A stretch of 64,000 nucleotides of DNA from Ancrocorticia sp047501485 (GCA_047501485.1 JAZDRN010000003.1:62001-126000), one strand, 5' to 3'. Counted from the stretch's first letter, positions 33,876 to 41,676 are shown. Notes: generated by a model from the letters alone, not told the origin. Numbers and translations: made by a program.

Positions 33876-34763
33876 ATGAGTACGATCAAAGTCGGCTGCG
33901 CTCCCATCGCGTGGGTGAACGACGATATGCCGACGCTGGGAGGGGAGACCACCTACCAGCAGATTCTCAGCGAGGTTGCGCTGGCCGGATATGCGGGTAC
34001 GGAGATCGGAAACAAGTATCCCAAGGATCCCGCGGTTCTCAGTGGAGAACTCGAGTTGCGGGGCATCAAGATCGCCGCCGCCTGGCATGGCTGCCTGCTC
34101 ACCACGGAACCGTATGAGGTCGAGGAGGCGAAGTTCATCGCCTTCCGGGACTACATGGCGGCGCTCGGGGCGGACTGCATCAACATCTGCGAGCAGGGGC
34201 ATTCGATCCAGGGAATGCGCGATAAGTCGATTTTCGACGATAAGCCGTACTTCACCGACGACGAGTGGGCTCGGCTGTTCGAAGGACTCAACCGATTCGG
34301 CGATCTGGCCGCGGAAAAGGGACTGCGCCTGGCCTATCACCACCACATGGGAACCGGTGTGCAGACCGCGGCCGAGATCGACCGGCTCATGGAGAACACC
34401 GATCCTGAGAAACTGAAGCTGCTGGTGGACAACGGGCATCTTTTGTTCTCCGGTGAGAACCCCGAGGAGATCGTGGAACGCTACCTCGACCGCATCGGCC
34501 ACGTCCACCTCAAGGACATCCGCCCGGAGATCGTGGAGAAGGCTCGTGCCGAAAAACTCAGTTTCCTCGATTCGATCCTAGCCGGATCGTTCACCGTGCC
34601 CGGCGATGGCCCCACCGATTTTGCGGCGTTGCTTCAACCCGTGGTCGACTCGGACTACGACGGATGGTTCATGGTGGAGGCGGAGCAGGATCCCGGCGTT
34701 GCGAATCCTCTGCGGTATGCCCTGATCGCCCGCGGGTACCTCAAGGAGAAGCTCGGCGTCTGA
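33876..34763 (+). CDS. iolE: Myo-inosose-2 dehydratase
   Basis: 295 aa TIM barrel. IolE dehydrates 2-keto-myo-inositol to the diketone used by IolD. The N-terminus is characteristic: VGCAPIAWVNDDMPTLGG, then GYAGTEIGNKYPKDP. Metal-site-like residues occur in YHHHMGTGVQT, VDNGHLLFSG, GHVHLKDIR and MVEAEQDP. AAAGAGGA precedes the ATG. It follows the porter by 209 bases and ends with a clear hairpin. It is about 20 kb from iolD, so the core pathway is split between operons; the shared GntR-type operator upstream of 30647 could coordinate them. No gene is seen in 33667-33875. Confidence 0.9.
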   Translation: MSTIKVGCAPIAWVNDDMPTLGGETTYQQILSEVALAGYAGTEIGNKYPKDPAVLSGELELRGIKIAAAWHGCLLTTEPYEVEEAKFIAFRDYMAALGADCINICEQGHSIQGMRDKSIFDDKPYFTDDEWARLFEGLNRFGDLAAEKGLRLAYHHHMGTGVQTAAEIDRLMENTDPEKLKLLVDNGHLLFSGENPEEIVERYLDRIGHVHLKDIRPEIVEKARAEKLSFLDSILAGSFTVPGDGPTDFAALLQPVVDSDYDGWFMVEAEQDPGVANPLRYALIARGYLKEKLGV

Positions 34764-34770
34764 ATCTGAC

Positions 34771-34804
34771 ACCTGCCGGCGGTCGGTGCACGCCGCCGGC
34801 AGGT
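34771..34804 (+). terminator. Terminator hairpin of iolE
   Basis: ACCTGCCGGCGG (34771-34782) pairs with CCGCCGGCAGGT (34793-34804); 12-bp perfect stem, 10-base loop, 7 bases after the stop. Confidence 0.75.
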
Positions 34805-34849
34805 ACGTGGGAGATGTGGCGAGGTGCGGAGATCTCGCGAACTCAAACG

Positions 34850-34894
34850 TTTGGACACGAAGTCGCCCCTAATAGGGGCGACTTCGTGTCCAAA
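34850..34894. repeat. Family A palindromic element, copy 2
   Basis: Perfect 21-bp stem (34850-34870 with 34874-34894) around a 3-base AAT loop; arm starts TTTGGACACGAAGTCGCCCC. Flanks CTCAAACG and GTGCATCTCG are partly conserved with copy 3. It lies between iolE (+) and a LacI gene (-). Confidence 0.9.
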
Positions 34895-34954
34895 GGGTGC
34901 ATCTCGTGCGTTTCTGCCGATCGGAGCAGTTGAGCGGTTCAATGCGCGAGCCGC

Positions 34955-36058
34955 TCAATAGAGTGCCTTGATGTTGAGCGGAATCTCTTGCCGCACGACC
35001 GGGCGCGCGGGTGCGCGTCGGCGCGGTGAGGGTTCAGTGGTGCGTGCTGCGCCTGTGGTTTCCCTGATGGTGAGGGAGGTCGGCAGAACCGTTCCCCGCG
35101 CCACTGATGGGATGGACGCCGACGCGAGTCGGTGAATGGCGCGTTCGGCGGCGAAATGGGCGAGATCGCTGGGGCTCTGATGGACGGAAGTCATGTTGAT
35201 GCCGGGTCTAGAGGCGATCTCCGAATCGTCGAAACCCACAATGGAGATGTCCTCGGGAATAGATACGCCGTTTCGAATGAAAACGTCGATGAGCCCCAGT
35301 GCGCACCTGTCATTGAACGCGATGATGGCCGTCGGAAAGTCCTCGGACTGCAGGATCGCTTCGGCAACGCCTGCCCCGGAGGCCTCGTCTTTACCGCCGT
35401 CGGACGTTGCGTACGCCGTACTCGCCAAGCCATGGAGCTCCACCGCATGCTGGAATGCGGCCAAACGGTCCTGTCCACCGGCTGCATCGGAACATGACAG
35501 ATAGCGGATCCTTGTATGGCCGAGTTCCTTGAGATGGGCAACAGCGAGAGCCATGCCGGCTTCGTCGTCGGACACGACCCAGTCGACCCCCGGGGCAGTA
35601 CTCCTTTGGGCGACCGTCACGATGGGCATCGTGCGTGCTAGGCGCGCGAGTTCTTCTTCCTCAAGGCGGCATCCGAGCAGGATGAGCGCTCCGCTACGGT
35701 ATGACAGCAGGGTCTCGATGGCGTCGGCTTCGGTTCTGCTCTGGGAGACCGCGGAAAGGACCAGTTGGTGGCCGGTACCGGCCGTGGCCGCATATAGTCC
35801 ATCGAGCAGTTCGTGGTGGAACGGCTGGCGAGTCTGAAAGCTCACCCCGATCGTGTCGGGAGCGTTGGCCCGCAGCGCTCGAGCGCTCTCATTCCGCACG
35901 TAGCCAAGCCTATCCGCCGCTTCGAGTACCTTTTCGCGGGTGGCTTCGCTCGCTCCCGTGGTGCCTCGGAAGACGATGGACACCAGAGACTGGGATACCC
36001 CGGCCTCCCGAGCGACATCGCGCATCGTAGGGCGTGACTTCTTTGGGAGATCTGCCAT
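34955..36058 (-). CDS. LacI family transcriptional regulator
   Basis: 367 aa. HTH SRPTMRDVAREAGVSQSLVSIVFRG at about 8-32 (recognition part SQSLVSIVF), sensor domain with GVSFQTRQPFHHELLDG, AFNDRCALGLIDV and IVGFDDSEIASRPGINMTSV. GGGAG lies 6 bases before the ATG. The C-terminal 30 residues after the usual LTIRETTG end are a basic, Pro-rich tail. It is divergent from the iolG-like operon at 36492, whose promoter carries TAATACGTATTA at the transcript start, the likely operator. Confidence 0.88.
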   Translation of the reverse strand: MADLPKKSRPTMRDVAREAGVSQSLVSIVFRGTTGASEATREKVLEAADRLGYVRNESARALRANAPDTIGVSFQTRQPFHHELLDGLYAATAGTGHQLVLSAVSQSRTEADAIETLLSYRSGALILLGCRLEEEELARLARTMPIVTVAQRSTAPGVDWVVSDDEAGMALAVAHLKELGHTRIRYLSCSDAAGGQDRLAAFQHAVELHGLASTAYATSDGGKDEASGAGVAEAILQSEDFPTAIIAFNDRCALGLIDVFIRNGVSIPEDISIVGFDDSEIASRPGINMTSVHQSPSDLAHFAAERAIHRLASASIPSVARGTVLPTSLTIRETTGAARTTEPSPRRRAPARPVVRQEIPLNIKALY

Positions 36059-36190
36059 TTTCGCTCCCTCGAAACGGATGGTGTGCCGGTGTTTGTCTCA
36101 AGAATATCAAGCGGCCCCGTTGTTCTCAGTGTCCTCAGGCGTTCCCGGGGCTCGTGCACGAGGTAGGAGAACTCCATATTGCCCCGCCTG

Positions 36191-36257
36191 GTGCCCGTGC
36201 AGTCCTGGTGCCCGTGCAGTCCTGGTGCCCGTGCAGTCCTGGTGCCCGTGCAGTCCT
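36191..36257. repeat. 17-bp tandem array
   Basis: Four copies of GTGCCCGTGCAGTCCTG (36191-36207, 36208-36224, 36225-36241, 36242-36257 lacking the last base). It lies in the 433-base divergent region 36059-36491; apart from the array, promoter and operator nothing else is recognised there. Confidence 0.9.
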
Positions 36258-36378
36258 CACTGGCCGGCCGCATGCTCCATCGTCGCTGCCTTGCTCTGCC
36301 GTTCCTCTTCGAGGCGTTGGCGCCACCGGGTCGTGTTTTCTTGAGCAATACTATTCTTCGGGAGATTGGCTGATTGTA

Positions 36379-36407
36379 TTGACCTGGAAAAGTTAGTTTT
36401 CTACAAT
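36379..36407 (+). promoter_or_regulatory. Predicted promoter of the iolG-like/TIM-barrel operon
   Basis: TTGACC (36379-36384), 17-base spacer, TACAAT (36402-36407); strong match to consensus. Confidence 0.7.
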
Positions 36408-36410
36408 CAC

Positions 36411-36422
36411 TAATACGTATTA
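36411..36422. promoter_or_regulatory. LacI-type operator TAATACGTATTA
   Basis: Perfect 12-bp palindrome with central CG, 3 bases after the -10, covering the expected transcript start. The divergent LacI at 34955 is the likely binder. Confidence 0.7.
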
Positions 36423-36491
36423 CTCATACGATCTAGTATCCATATTCGGACACTGGGCATGAGACGCACAATCCGACGAAGGAGTTGGGGC

Positions 36492-37505
36492 ATGAAGAGA
36501 GTTGCCCTGGTGGGTGTTGGACGAATCGGCACCCATCACGCCAGAACGATTGCCGAAGAGGTCAAGGGAGTGGAGCTCGTGGTTCTCGCGGATCCCATCG
36601 CACCCCACCTCGAAGAGTTGGCCGCGGAACTGGGCGTTCCGGACACGGTGCGCGATCCTTTCGCGATCGCACAGGACGAGACCATCGATGCCGTGGTCAT
36701 CACCGCACCGGCGGCGAACCATGTAGAGCTCATCAGGGCCTTTGCCGCCGCCAAGAAGCACATCTTCACCGAGAAGCCGATCGCTACCAACGTTGCGGAC
36801 GCCAAGGCCGCGGTCGCGGCAGCGCAAGCGGCTGGCATCCTCTTCCACGTGGGGTTCAATCGCCGCTACGCGGAGTCCTGGGCGCGGGCGAAGCATATGG
36901 TGAACAACGGAGCCGTGGGATCCGTCCAGCGTGTCCACTCCATCACTCGTGATCCCGGGCCGTGGCCGGGCGACCCCGCCAAGCTTGCTCCGGGAACCAT
37001 CTTCAACGAGACGCTGATCCACGATTTCGACACCATCAATTGGTTGAATGCAGGAGCTGAGCCCGTCGAGGTCTACGCCGTTGCCGACGCCCTCGTCGCT
37101 CCACAGGCAAAGGGCACGGGCTTCTTCGACAGTGCCGTGACCGTCATTCGCTATGACAATGGTGCGATGGCCACAGCCGAGGCGTCCTTCAGTGCTATGT
37201 ATGGCTACGACCTGCGCGGCGAGGTCTTCGGATCCGCGGGCATGGTCACCATGGGGGACATCGCCAACACCGCTGCGCGGCTCTACGACGCCGCCGGTGG
37301 ACACTGCGACACTGCCGGCACCGACACCTCCCGTTTCCACGAGGCATACAGGCTGGAGTTCCAGGTCTTCGCCGATCTGCTGAACGGGAAGGATGTGGAC
37401 CACCCGGATGCGGACGCGGGCATCAGGGCGCAATTGGTCGCCGCCGCCGCCATCAAGTCGGTCGCGGAGGGCCGTCCGGTCAGGATTTCGGAGGTGGACC
37501 AGTGA
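36492..37505 (+). CDS. Gfo/Idh/MocA dehydrogenase, inositol 2-dehydrogenase-like
   Basis: 337 aa. Rossmann motif VALVGVGRIGTHHA (4-17), Lys95 in TEKPIATN. The Asp-x3-His position reads ETLIHDFD, so Glu173 stands in for Asp and His177 is kept. Length and the VGFNRRYAESW segment match actinobacterial inositol dehydrogenases. AAGGAG lies 7 bases before the ATG at 36492; the longer frame from 36459 lacks one. Its stop overlaps the start of the TIM-barrel gene at 37502 (GTGA). The operon has its own strong promoter and LacI-type operator. Candidate substrates are D-chiro-inositol, scyllo-inositol or another cyclitol. Confidence 0.83.
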   Translation: MKRVALVGVGRIGTHHARTIAEEVKGVELVVLADPIAPHLEELAAELGVPDTVRDPFAIAQDETIDAVVITAPAANHVELIRAFAAAKKHIFTEKPIATNVADAKAAVAAAQAAGILFHVGFNRRYAESWARAKHMVNNGAVGSVQRVHSITRDPGPWPGDPAKLAPGTIFNETLIHDFDTINWLNAGAEPVEVYAVADALVAPQAKGTGFFDSAVTVIRYDNGAMATAEASFSAMYGYDLRGEVFGSAGMVTMGDIANTAARLYDAAGGHCDTAGTDTSRFHEAYRLEFQVFADLLNGKDVDHPDADAGIRAQLVAAAAIKSVAEGRPVRISEVDQ

Positions 37506-38299
37506 GCGTCACGGCACGGAGAAGCCCCTTCAGGTTGGCGGCCTGTTCGGAGATGATCTTCCAGGGCATCCCGTTCATGGATCGACTGGAAAAGATCGCC
37601 GGGCGTGGTCTGGAGGTCGAGATGTGGGACTGGACCACCAAGGATCTGGAGGCCATCGCCTCCACGGGAATTCCGATCAGCTCCATGACGGGTTACATCT
37701 CGGGAAACCTCACGGATGGGGGCGAGATCGAGAGCTTCCTGGAATCCGCCAAGCGTTCGGTCGAGGCCGCCAATGTGGTCGGCTGTAAGCGGTTGAACTT
37801 CCACGGAACTGGACTGGGTGAAGGGGGCATTCCGGTCAAGCCGGTCGACGTCGTCACCGGTGGTATGTGGGCTCGGGCGGCACTGACGATTCAGGCACTC
37901 TCCGAAATTGGCTGTGATGGCGACGTCGTCTTCACGCTGGAGAACCTGAACCTGCCCGTGGACCACGCCGGGACCCCGTTCAACAGTCCACAGGACTGCC
38001 TGGACCTGGTTTCCGCCGTCGATTCCCCCAATATTCGTATGAATCTGGATCTGTATCACGCCCAGATCGGCGACGGCCAACTGATCGAAACCTGCCGCAC
38101 GTCCCTTCCGTGGATAGGTGAGATTCAGGTCGCCGATGTTCCCGGACGTTGTGAGCCCGGTACGGGTGAGATCAATTACCGCAACGTGGCCCTTGCCCTC
38201 AAGGACATCGGCTACACGGGCGTCGTGGCAATGGAGGCCTTCGCCAGCGGTGACTCGGACAGGGCGCTCGACGTATTCATCGAGACGTTCACGGTCTAG
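37502..38299 (+). CDS. TIM-barrel protein of the hydroxypyruvate isomerase-like type
   Basis: 265 aa, shorter than the other TIM barrels here. The AACSEMIFQGIPFMDRLEKIA start and GLEVEMWDW segment resemble hydroxypyruvate isomerase (Hyi) and related AP2Ec proteins. Candidate metal-site residues: FTLENLNLPVDHAG, MNLDLYHAQIGDG, EIQVADVPGRCEPGTGEI and the late VAMEAFASGD. GTG start overlaps the dehydrogenase stop, so the product probably acts directly on its keto product. It may be an inosose isomerase or a keto-aldose isomerase. A hairpin at 38356-38390 follows. Confidence 0.72.
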   Translation: MSVTARRSPFRLAACSEMIFQGIPFMDRLEKIAGRGLEVEMWDWTTKDLEAIASTGIPISSMTGYISGNLTDGGEIESFLESAKRSVEAANVVGCKRLNFHGTGLGEGGIPVKPVDVVTGGMWARAALTIQALSEIGCDGDVVFTLENLNLPVDHAGTPFNSPQDCLDLVSAVDSPNIRMNLDLYHAQIGDGQLIETCRTSLPWIGEIQVADVPGRCEPGTGEINYRNVALALKDIGYTGVVAMEAFASGDSDRALDVFIETFTV

Positions 38300-38355
38300 C
38301 GGGAGCCGAGTCTCGATCGTTGGCGGGTTCGGTAGCCGCCGCTTGCGATCGGGAA

Positions 38356-38390
38356 CCGTGAAAGAGGCCCGCGAGGAGCCTCTTTCACGG
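38356..38390 (+). terminator. Hairpin after the iolG-like operon
   Basis: CCGTGAAAGAGG (38356-38367) pairs with CCTCTTTCACGG (38379-38390); 12-bp perfect stem, 11-base loop. A further 8-bp dyad CACCGCGA/TCGCGGTG lies at 38460-38480. No gene is seen in 38300-38607. Confidence 0.65.
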
Positions 38391-38607
38391 CGCGTCATGC
38401 CCATGGTTCTGTGGCGGGCGCGCATTGCGGCGGCGGTGCACGCGGACACCGTGGATCACCACCGCGACTCCCTCGCGGTGACCACTCGTGTGACGTGTCA
38501 GTTGGTCGCCGAACTCATGTGCGGAGCCTTCCGGATCCGACAGCAATCTGCACAACAGCAGCTGAGCAAGTCTCGTCAGCGTTGACGACATAAGGAGTCA
38601 TGACATC

Positions 38608-40032
38608 ATGGCAGCAAGCAATCAAATGAGCGAGTCGAGAACAGAACCCGTTAAGAAGCGCAACATCAATGGCGTTGTCTTCGTGGCCACGATGGGGGCG
38701 TTGGCCTTCGGGTTCGATACTGGAGTGATTTCCGGAGCGATTCCCTTCCTCGAGCTTCCCTTCTCCGAAGGTGGCTTGGATCTCAATGCCAGCCAGGTGG
38801 GTTTGGTGACATCGTCACTGCTTCTCGGGGCGGCGTGCGGTGGCGTGCTTTCGGGAAGCTTGGCGGACCGTCGCGGCCGCAAGCGTACCCTTCTCATCCT
38901 CTCTCTCCTGTTCATCGCCGGCGCCATCGGAACCTCGCTGGCCCCCAATATCACCGTCATGGTGATCTTCCGGATCGTGCTGGGACTGGCCGTCGGTGGC
39001 GCCTCCGCCATCGTCCCGGTGTTCATCGGTGAGCTCGCGCCGACCCACCTGCGTGGTCAGCTGGTGGCCCGCAACGAGTTGACCATCGTGACTGGTCAGC
39101 TCTTGGCCTACATCTCCAATGCGACCCTGGCAGAGTTCATGCCGGACAACCACCACGTGTGGCGCTTCATGCTCATCCTCTGCACGGTGCCCGCACTTGC
39201 GCTGTTCTTCGGGACCTTCTACCTCACAGAATCCCCGCGTTGGCTCATCTCCCACAACCGCCTGGCCGAGGCTCGGGACGTGCTGTGGCAGTTGCGCACC
39301 GAGGACGACGTCGATTCAGAACTCGTGGAGATCAAGGAACACGTGGAGGAAACCCGACGGATTGAGGCCACGTCCCTGTGGCGAGAACTCAAGGTGCCGT
39401 GGATTCGCCGCATTGTGTTGATCGGCGTGGGTTTGGCATTTCTTTCCCAGATGACAGGGGTGAACTCGGTGATGTATTACGCGCCGTCGATTCTCATCCA
39501 CACCGGGTTGGGAACCAGCGCTTCAATCGTGGCCACCATTGGCAATGGAGTTGTGTCCGTTGTGGCGGTGGCATTCGGATCGATGGTTCTGTTGCCGAGG
39601 TTCAGGAGGAGGCCCATGCTCATGGTGGGTCAGGTGGGAGTGACGTGTTGTCTCGCACTGATCGGGGCGGTGTTCGTGTTCGTGCCGCAATCGACGTTCC
39701 GTTCCTACCTCGTTCTGGCTCTGATGATGCTTTTCCTGTTCTTCATGCAGGCTTTCGTGGCGGTTATCTTCTGGTTGATGCTCTCTGAGATCTTTCCGTT
39801 GCGCATTCGCGGCAAGGCGATGGGGCTGGCGGTCTTCGCGAACTGGACCGCAAACTTCATTGTCGCAATGGTGTTTCCGCCCCTGCAGGAGAGTCTGGGC
39901 GGAGGCCTGTTCTTCATCTTCGCCCTCATCAATGTGGGGACCATCTTCTTCTATCTGAAGTTCATCCCCGAGACGAAGGGGCGCTCCTTGGAAGAGCTGG
40001 AGAAGAGTTTCCAAATGCACTACGGGGCATGA
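38608..40032 (+). CDS. MFS sugar porter (fourth, divergent paralogue)
   Basis: 474 aa, twelve helices. Sugar-porter signatures: GFDTGVISGAIPF, SGSLADRRGRKR, FIGELAPTHLRGQL, LTESPRWLISHNRL, SQMTGVNSVMYYAPS, PETKGRSLEELEK. Unlike the three other porters it lacks both the TPPSGKKRS N-terminus and the enlarged helix 5-6 loop, so its length is standard for IolT/XylE-like proteins. AAGGAG lies 10 bases before the ATG. It follows the iolG-like operon and is followed by a Family A palindrome and a zinc alcohol dehydrogenase. Probably an inositol or sugar:H+ symporter. Confidence 0.87.
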   Translation: MAASNQMSESRTEPVKKRNINGVVFVATMGALAFGFDTGVISGAIPFLELPFSEGGLDLNASQVGLVTSSLLLGAACGGVLSGSLADRRGRKRTLLILSLLFIAGAIGTSLAPNITVMVIFRIVLGLAVGGASAIVPVFIGELAPTHLRGQLVARNELTIVTGQLLAYISNATLAEFMPDNHHVWRFMLILCTVPALALFFGTFYLTESPRWLISHNRLAEARDVLWQLRTEDDVDSELVEIKEHVEETRRIEATSLWRELKVPWIRRIVLIGVGLAFLSQMTGVNSVMYYAPSILIHTGLGTSASIVATIGNGVVSVVAVAFGSMVLLPRFRRRPMLMVGQVGVTCCLALIGAVFVFVPQSTFRSYLVLALMMLFLFFMQAFVAVIFWLMLSEIFPLRIRGKAMGLAVFANWTANFIVAMVFPPLQESLGGGLFFIFALINVGTIFFYLKFIPETKGRSLEELEKSFQMHYGA

Positions 40033-40065
40033 TCAGTCCCTTGTCCAGGGGGACGAATTCAAACG

Positions 40066-40110
40066 TTTGGACACGAAGTCGCCTGTATTAGGGGCGACTT
40101 CGTGTCCAAA
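40066..40110. repeat. Family A palindromic element, copy 3
   Basis: 18-bp stem (40066-40083 with 40093-40110), arm TTTGGACACGAAGTCGCC, 9-base loop; the right half is identical to copy 2. It lies 33 bases after the porter stop. Confidence 0.9.
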
Positions 40111-40255
40111 GTGCGTATCTCGCGGATGGGGATGGGAGAGGAAGAGGGGCGGGCGCCCCCGCATGGATCCGAGCGAGGATCGACTGCCGCTGGGAATAGG
40201 GGACTTTTGTCGCGTCGTCGTCGAAGAAGACGGCGGTTCTGGAGCCGTTCCAGCA

Positions 40256-40271
40256 ATTTGTTACTACAAAC
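40256..40271. promoter_or_regulatory. GntR-type operator ATTTGTTACTACAAAC (site 4 of 4)
   Basis: TTTGT-N4-ACAAA core is perfect; only the outermost pair deviates from TTTTGT-N4-ACAAAA. It lies about 115 bases before the alcohol dehydrogenase ATG. Confidence 0.5.
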
Positions 40272-40385
40272 TATGGAACGTCAATACTTTTCTGGCTAAG
40301 GTTGAGCGTGAGAGATCAGACGTCATGCGGCGGCGGTGCCGCGTGGGAGATACCTGAGATCACTCGGGATGTCGAGGAGGACAAG

Positions 40386-41519
40386 ATGTCGGTGGAAATT
40401 CCAGAGACCATGAGAGCCGCGGTTCTGCGGGATTACGAGAAGGGCCTGGAGGTCCAGGAGATTCGCACGCCCCGCCCTCGCGCGGGCGAGGTGCTGGTCA
40501 AGGTCAGCGCATGTGGACTGTGCCATTCCGACCTGCACGTCATCGGTGGGGCCATCGCCTTCCCGCTGCCGTGCGTGCTCGGTCACGAGGTTACGGGCGA
40601 GATCGTCGAAGTCGGGCCGGGAAACGATCACTACGATCTCGCCGTCGGGCAGCGGGTCGCCGGCGCATTCCTCATGCCCTGCGGCCAGTGCGAGGCCTGT
40701 TCCAGAGGTCGTGACGATCTGTGCGGGCCGTTCTTCGACCTCAACCGCCTTCAGGGCAAGTTGTACGACGGCGAGACGCGGCTCTATGACCTGGACGGGT
40801 CTCCGATCGCTATGTACTCCATGGGAGGACTTGCCGAGTACTGCGTCATTCCGTCGACGTCGGTGGCGCGAGTTCCAGACTCAGTCGATCCCGTTGCGGG
40901 AGCGATTCTGGGCTGCGCGGCAATGACAGCCTATGGCGCCGTGCGGCGTGGAGCGGACCTGCGCTACGGCGAGTCCGTTGCCGTCGTGGCCACCGGAGGA
41001 ATCGGGTCCAACATCATTCAGGTGGCAAAGGCCTTTGGTGCAAAGCAGATCATCGCGGTGGACGTTGACGATGCGAAACTGGAGGCTGCGCGAAAGCTCG
41101 GCGCTACCGACGTCGTCAATTCCATACGGGAGAACGTGCGCGAGGCCGTATTCGCTAAGACCGGTAACCGAGGCGTGGACGTGGCGTTCGAGGCATTGGG
41201 CCGTCCTCAGACCTGGAATTCCGCGCTGGAGACCCTTCGCGATGGTGGGCGTATGATTCCCATCGGCCTGGGAGCCGGAGTTCAGACCGCCGAGGTGGAG
41301 ATCAACAGGACTGTGCGGCGCTCGCAGTCCATCGTGGGCTCCTACGGGGCGCTGACCCGTCAGGATCTTCCCGAGGTTGTGCGTCTCGCGGCTGATGGCA
41401 CGATCCACTACGAGGAGATCGTCACCCGGCGCTTCTCCCTCGATGAGGTGGCCAGTGGGTACGATCTCCTGCGCAAGGGAGAAGTGCAGGGACGTGGCGT
41501 TGTGGATATGTCCCTCTGA
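40386..41519 (+). CDS. Zinc-dependent alcohol/polyol dehydrogenase (MDR family)
   Basis: 377 aa. Catalytic zinc ligands Cys43 in ACGLCHSD and His67-Glu68 in GHEVTGEI; structural zinc Cys99, Cys102, Cys105 and Cys113 in the CGQCEAC...LC stretch. The cofactor fold has ATGGIGSNIIQVAK and IIAVDVDD, the Asp favouring NAD. It oxidises an alcohol or polyol hydroxyl. GAGGAGG lies 5 bases before the ATG at 40386; a frame 84 bases longer is less likely. A possible GntR-type operator upstream connects it to the inositol regulon, where it could act on an inositol isomer, an O-methyl inositol product or an aldehyde. The substrate is not identifiable. Confidence 0.87.
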   Translation: MSVEIPETMRAAVLRDYEKGLEVQEIRTPRPRAGEVLVKVSACGLCHSDLHVIGGAIAFPLPCVLGHEVTGEIVEVGPGNDHYDLAVGQRVAGAFLMPCGQCEACSRGRDDLCGPFFDLNRLQGKLYDGETRLYDLDGSPIAMYSMGGLAEYCVIPSTSVARVPDSVDPVAGAILGCAAMTAYGAVRRGADLRYGESVAVVATGGIGSNIIQVAKAFGAKQIIAVDVDDAKLEAARKLGATDVVNSIRENVREAVFAKTGNRGVDVAFEALGRPQTWNSALETLRDGGRMIPIGLGAGVQTAEVEINRTVRRSQSIVGSYGALTRQDLPEVVRLAADGTIHYEEIVTRRFSLDEVASGYDLLRKGEVQGRGVVDMSL

Positions 41520-41625
41520 TCGCCTGGCGTACAGGTCCGTCTGAGTCGGGTGGGCAATGCGCTTTGTCGGGGATCGGGGTCCTGCTCCGGTCCCCGACGG
41601 CGTTTCCGGAGAGGCAACGACTTAC

Positions 41626-41676
41626 GCGTGAGGCCTCGAATCCGGCCGTGACGGTCCCCTAGACGTGACCTCTTGC
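41626..41676. repeat. Family B intergenic repeat, copy 3 (degenerate)
   Basis: GCGTGAGGCC (41626-41635) and GACCTCTTGC (41667-41676) face each other around a GTCCC core at 41654-41658; a further half-copy GCGACCTCTCGCTCGC lies at 41685-41700. A weaker trace is seen near 48290. Confidence 0.5.

Noticed and set aside
36191..36257. Possible CRISPR array or iteron origin
   Set aside because: 17-bp head-to-tail copies without spacers, no replication gene and no AT-rich stretch of the expected kind nearby.
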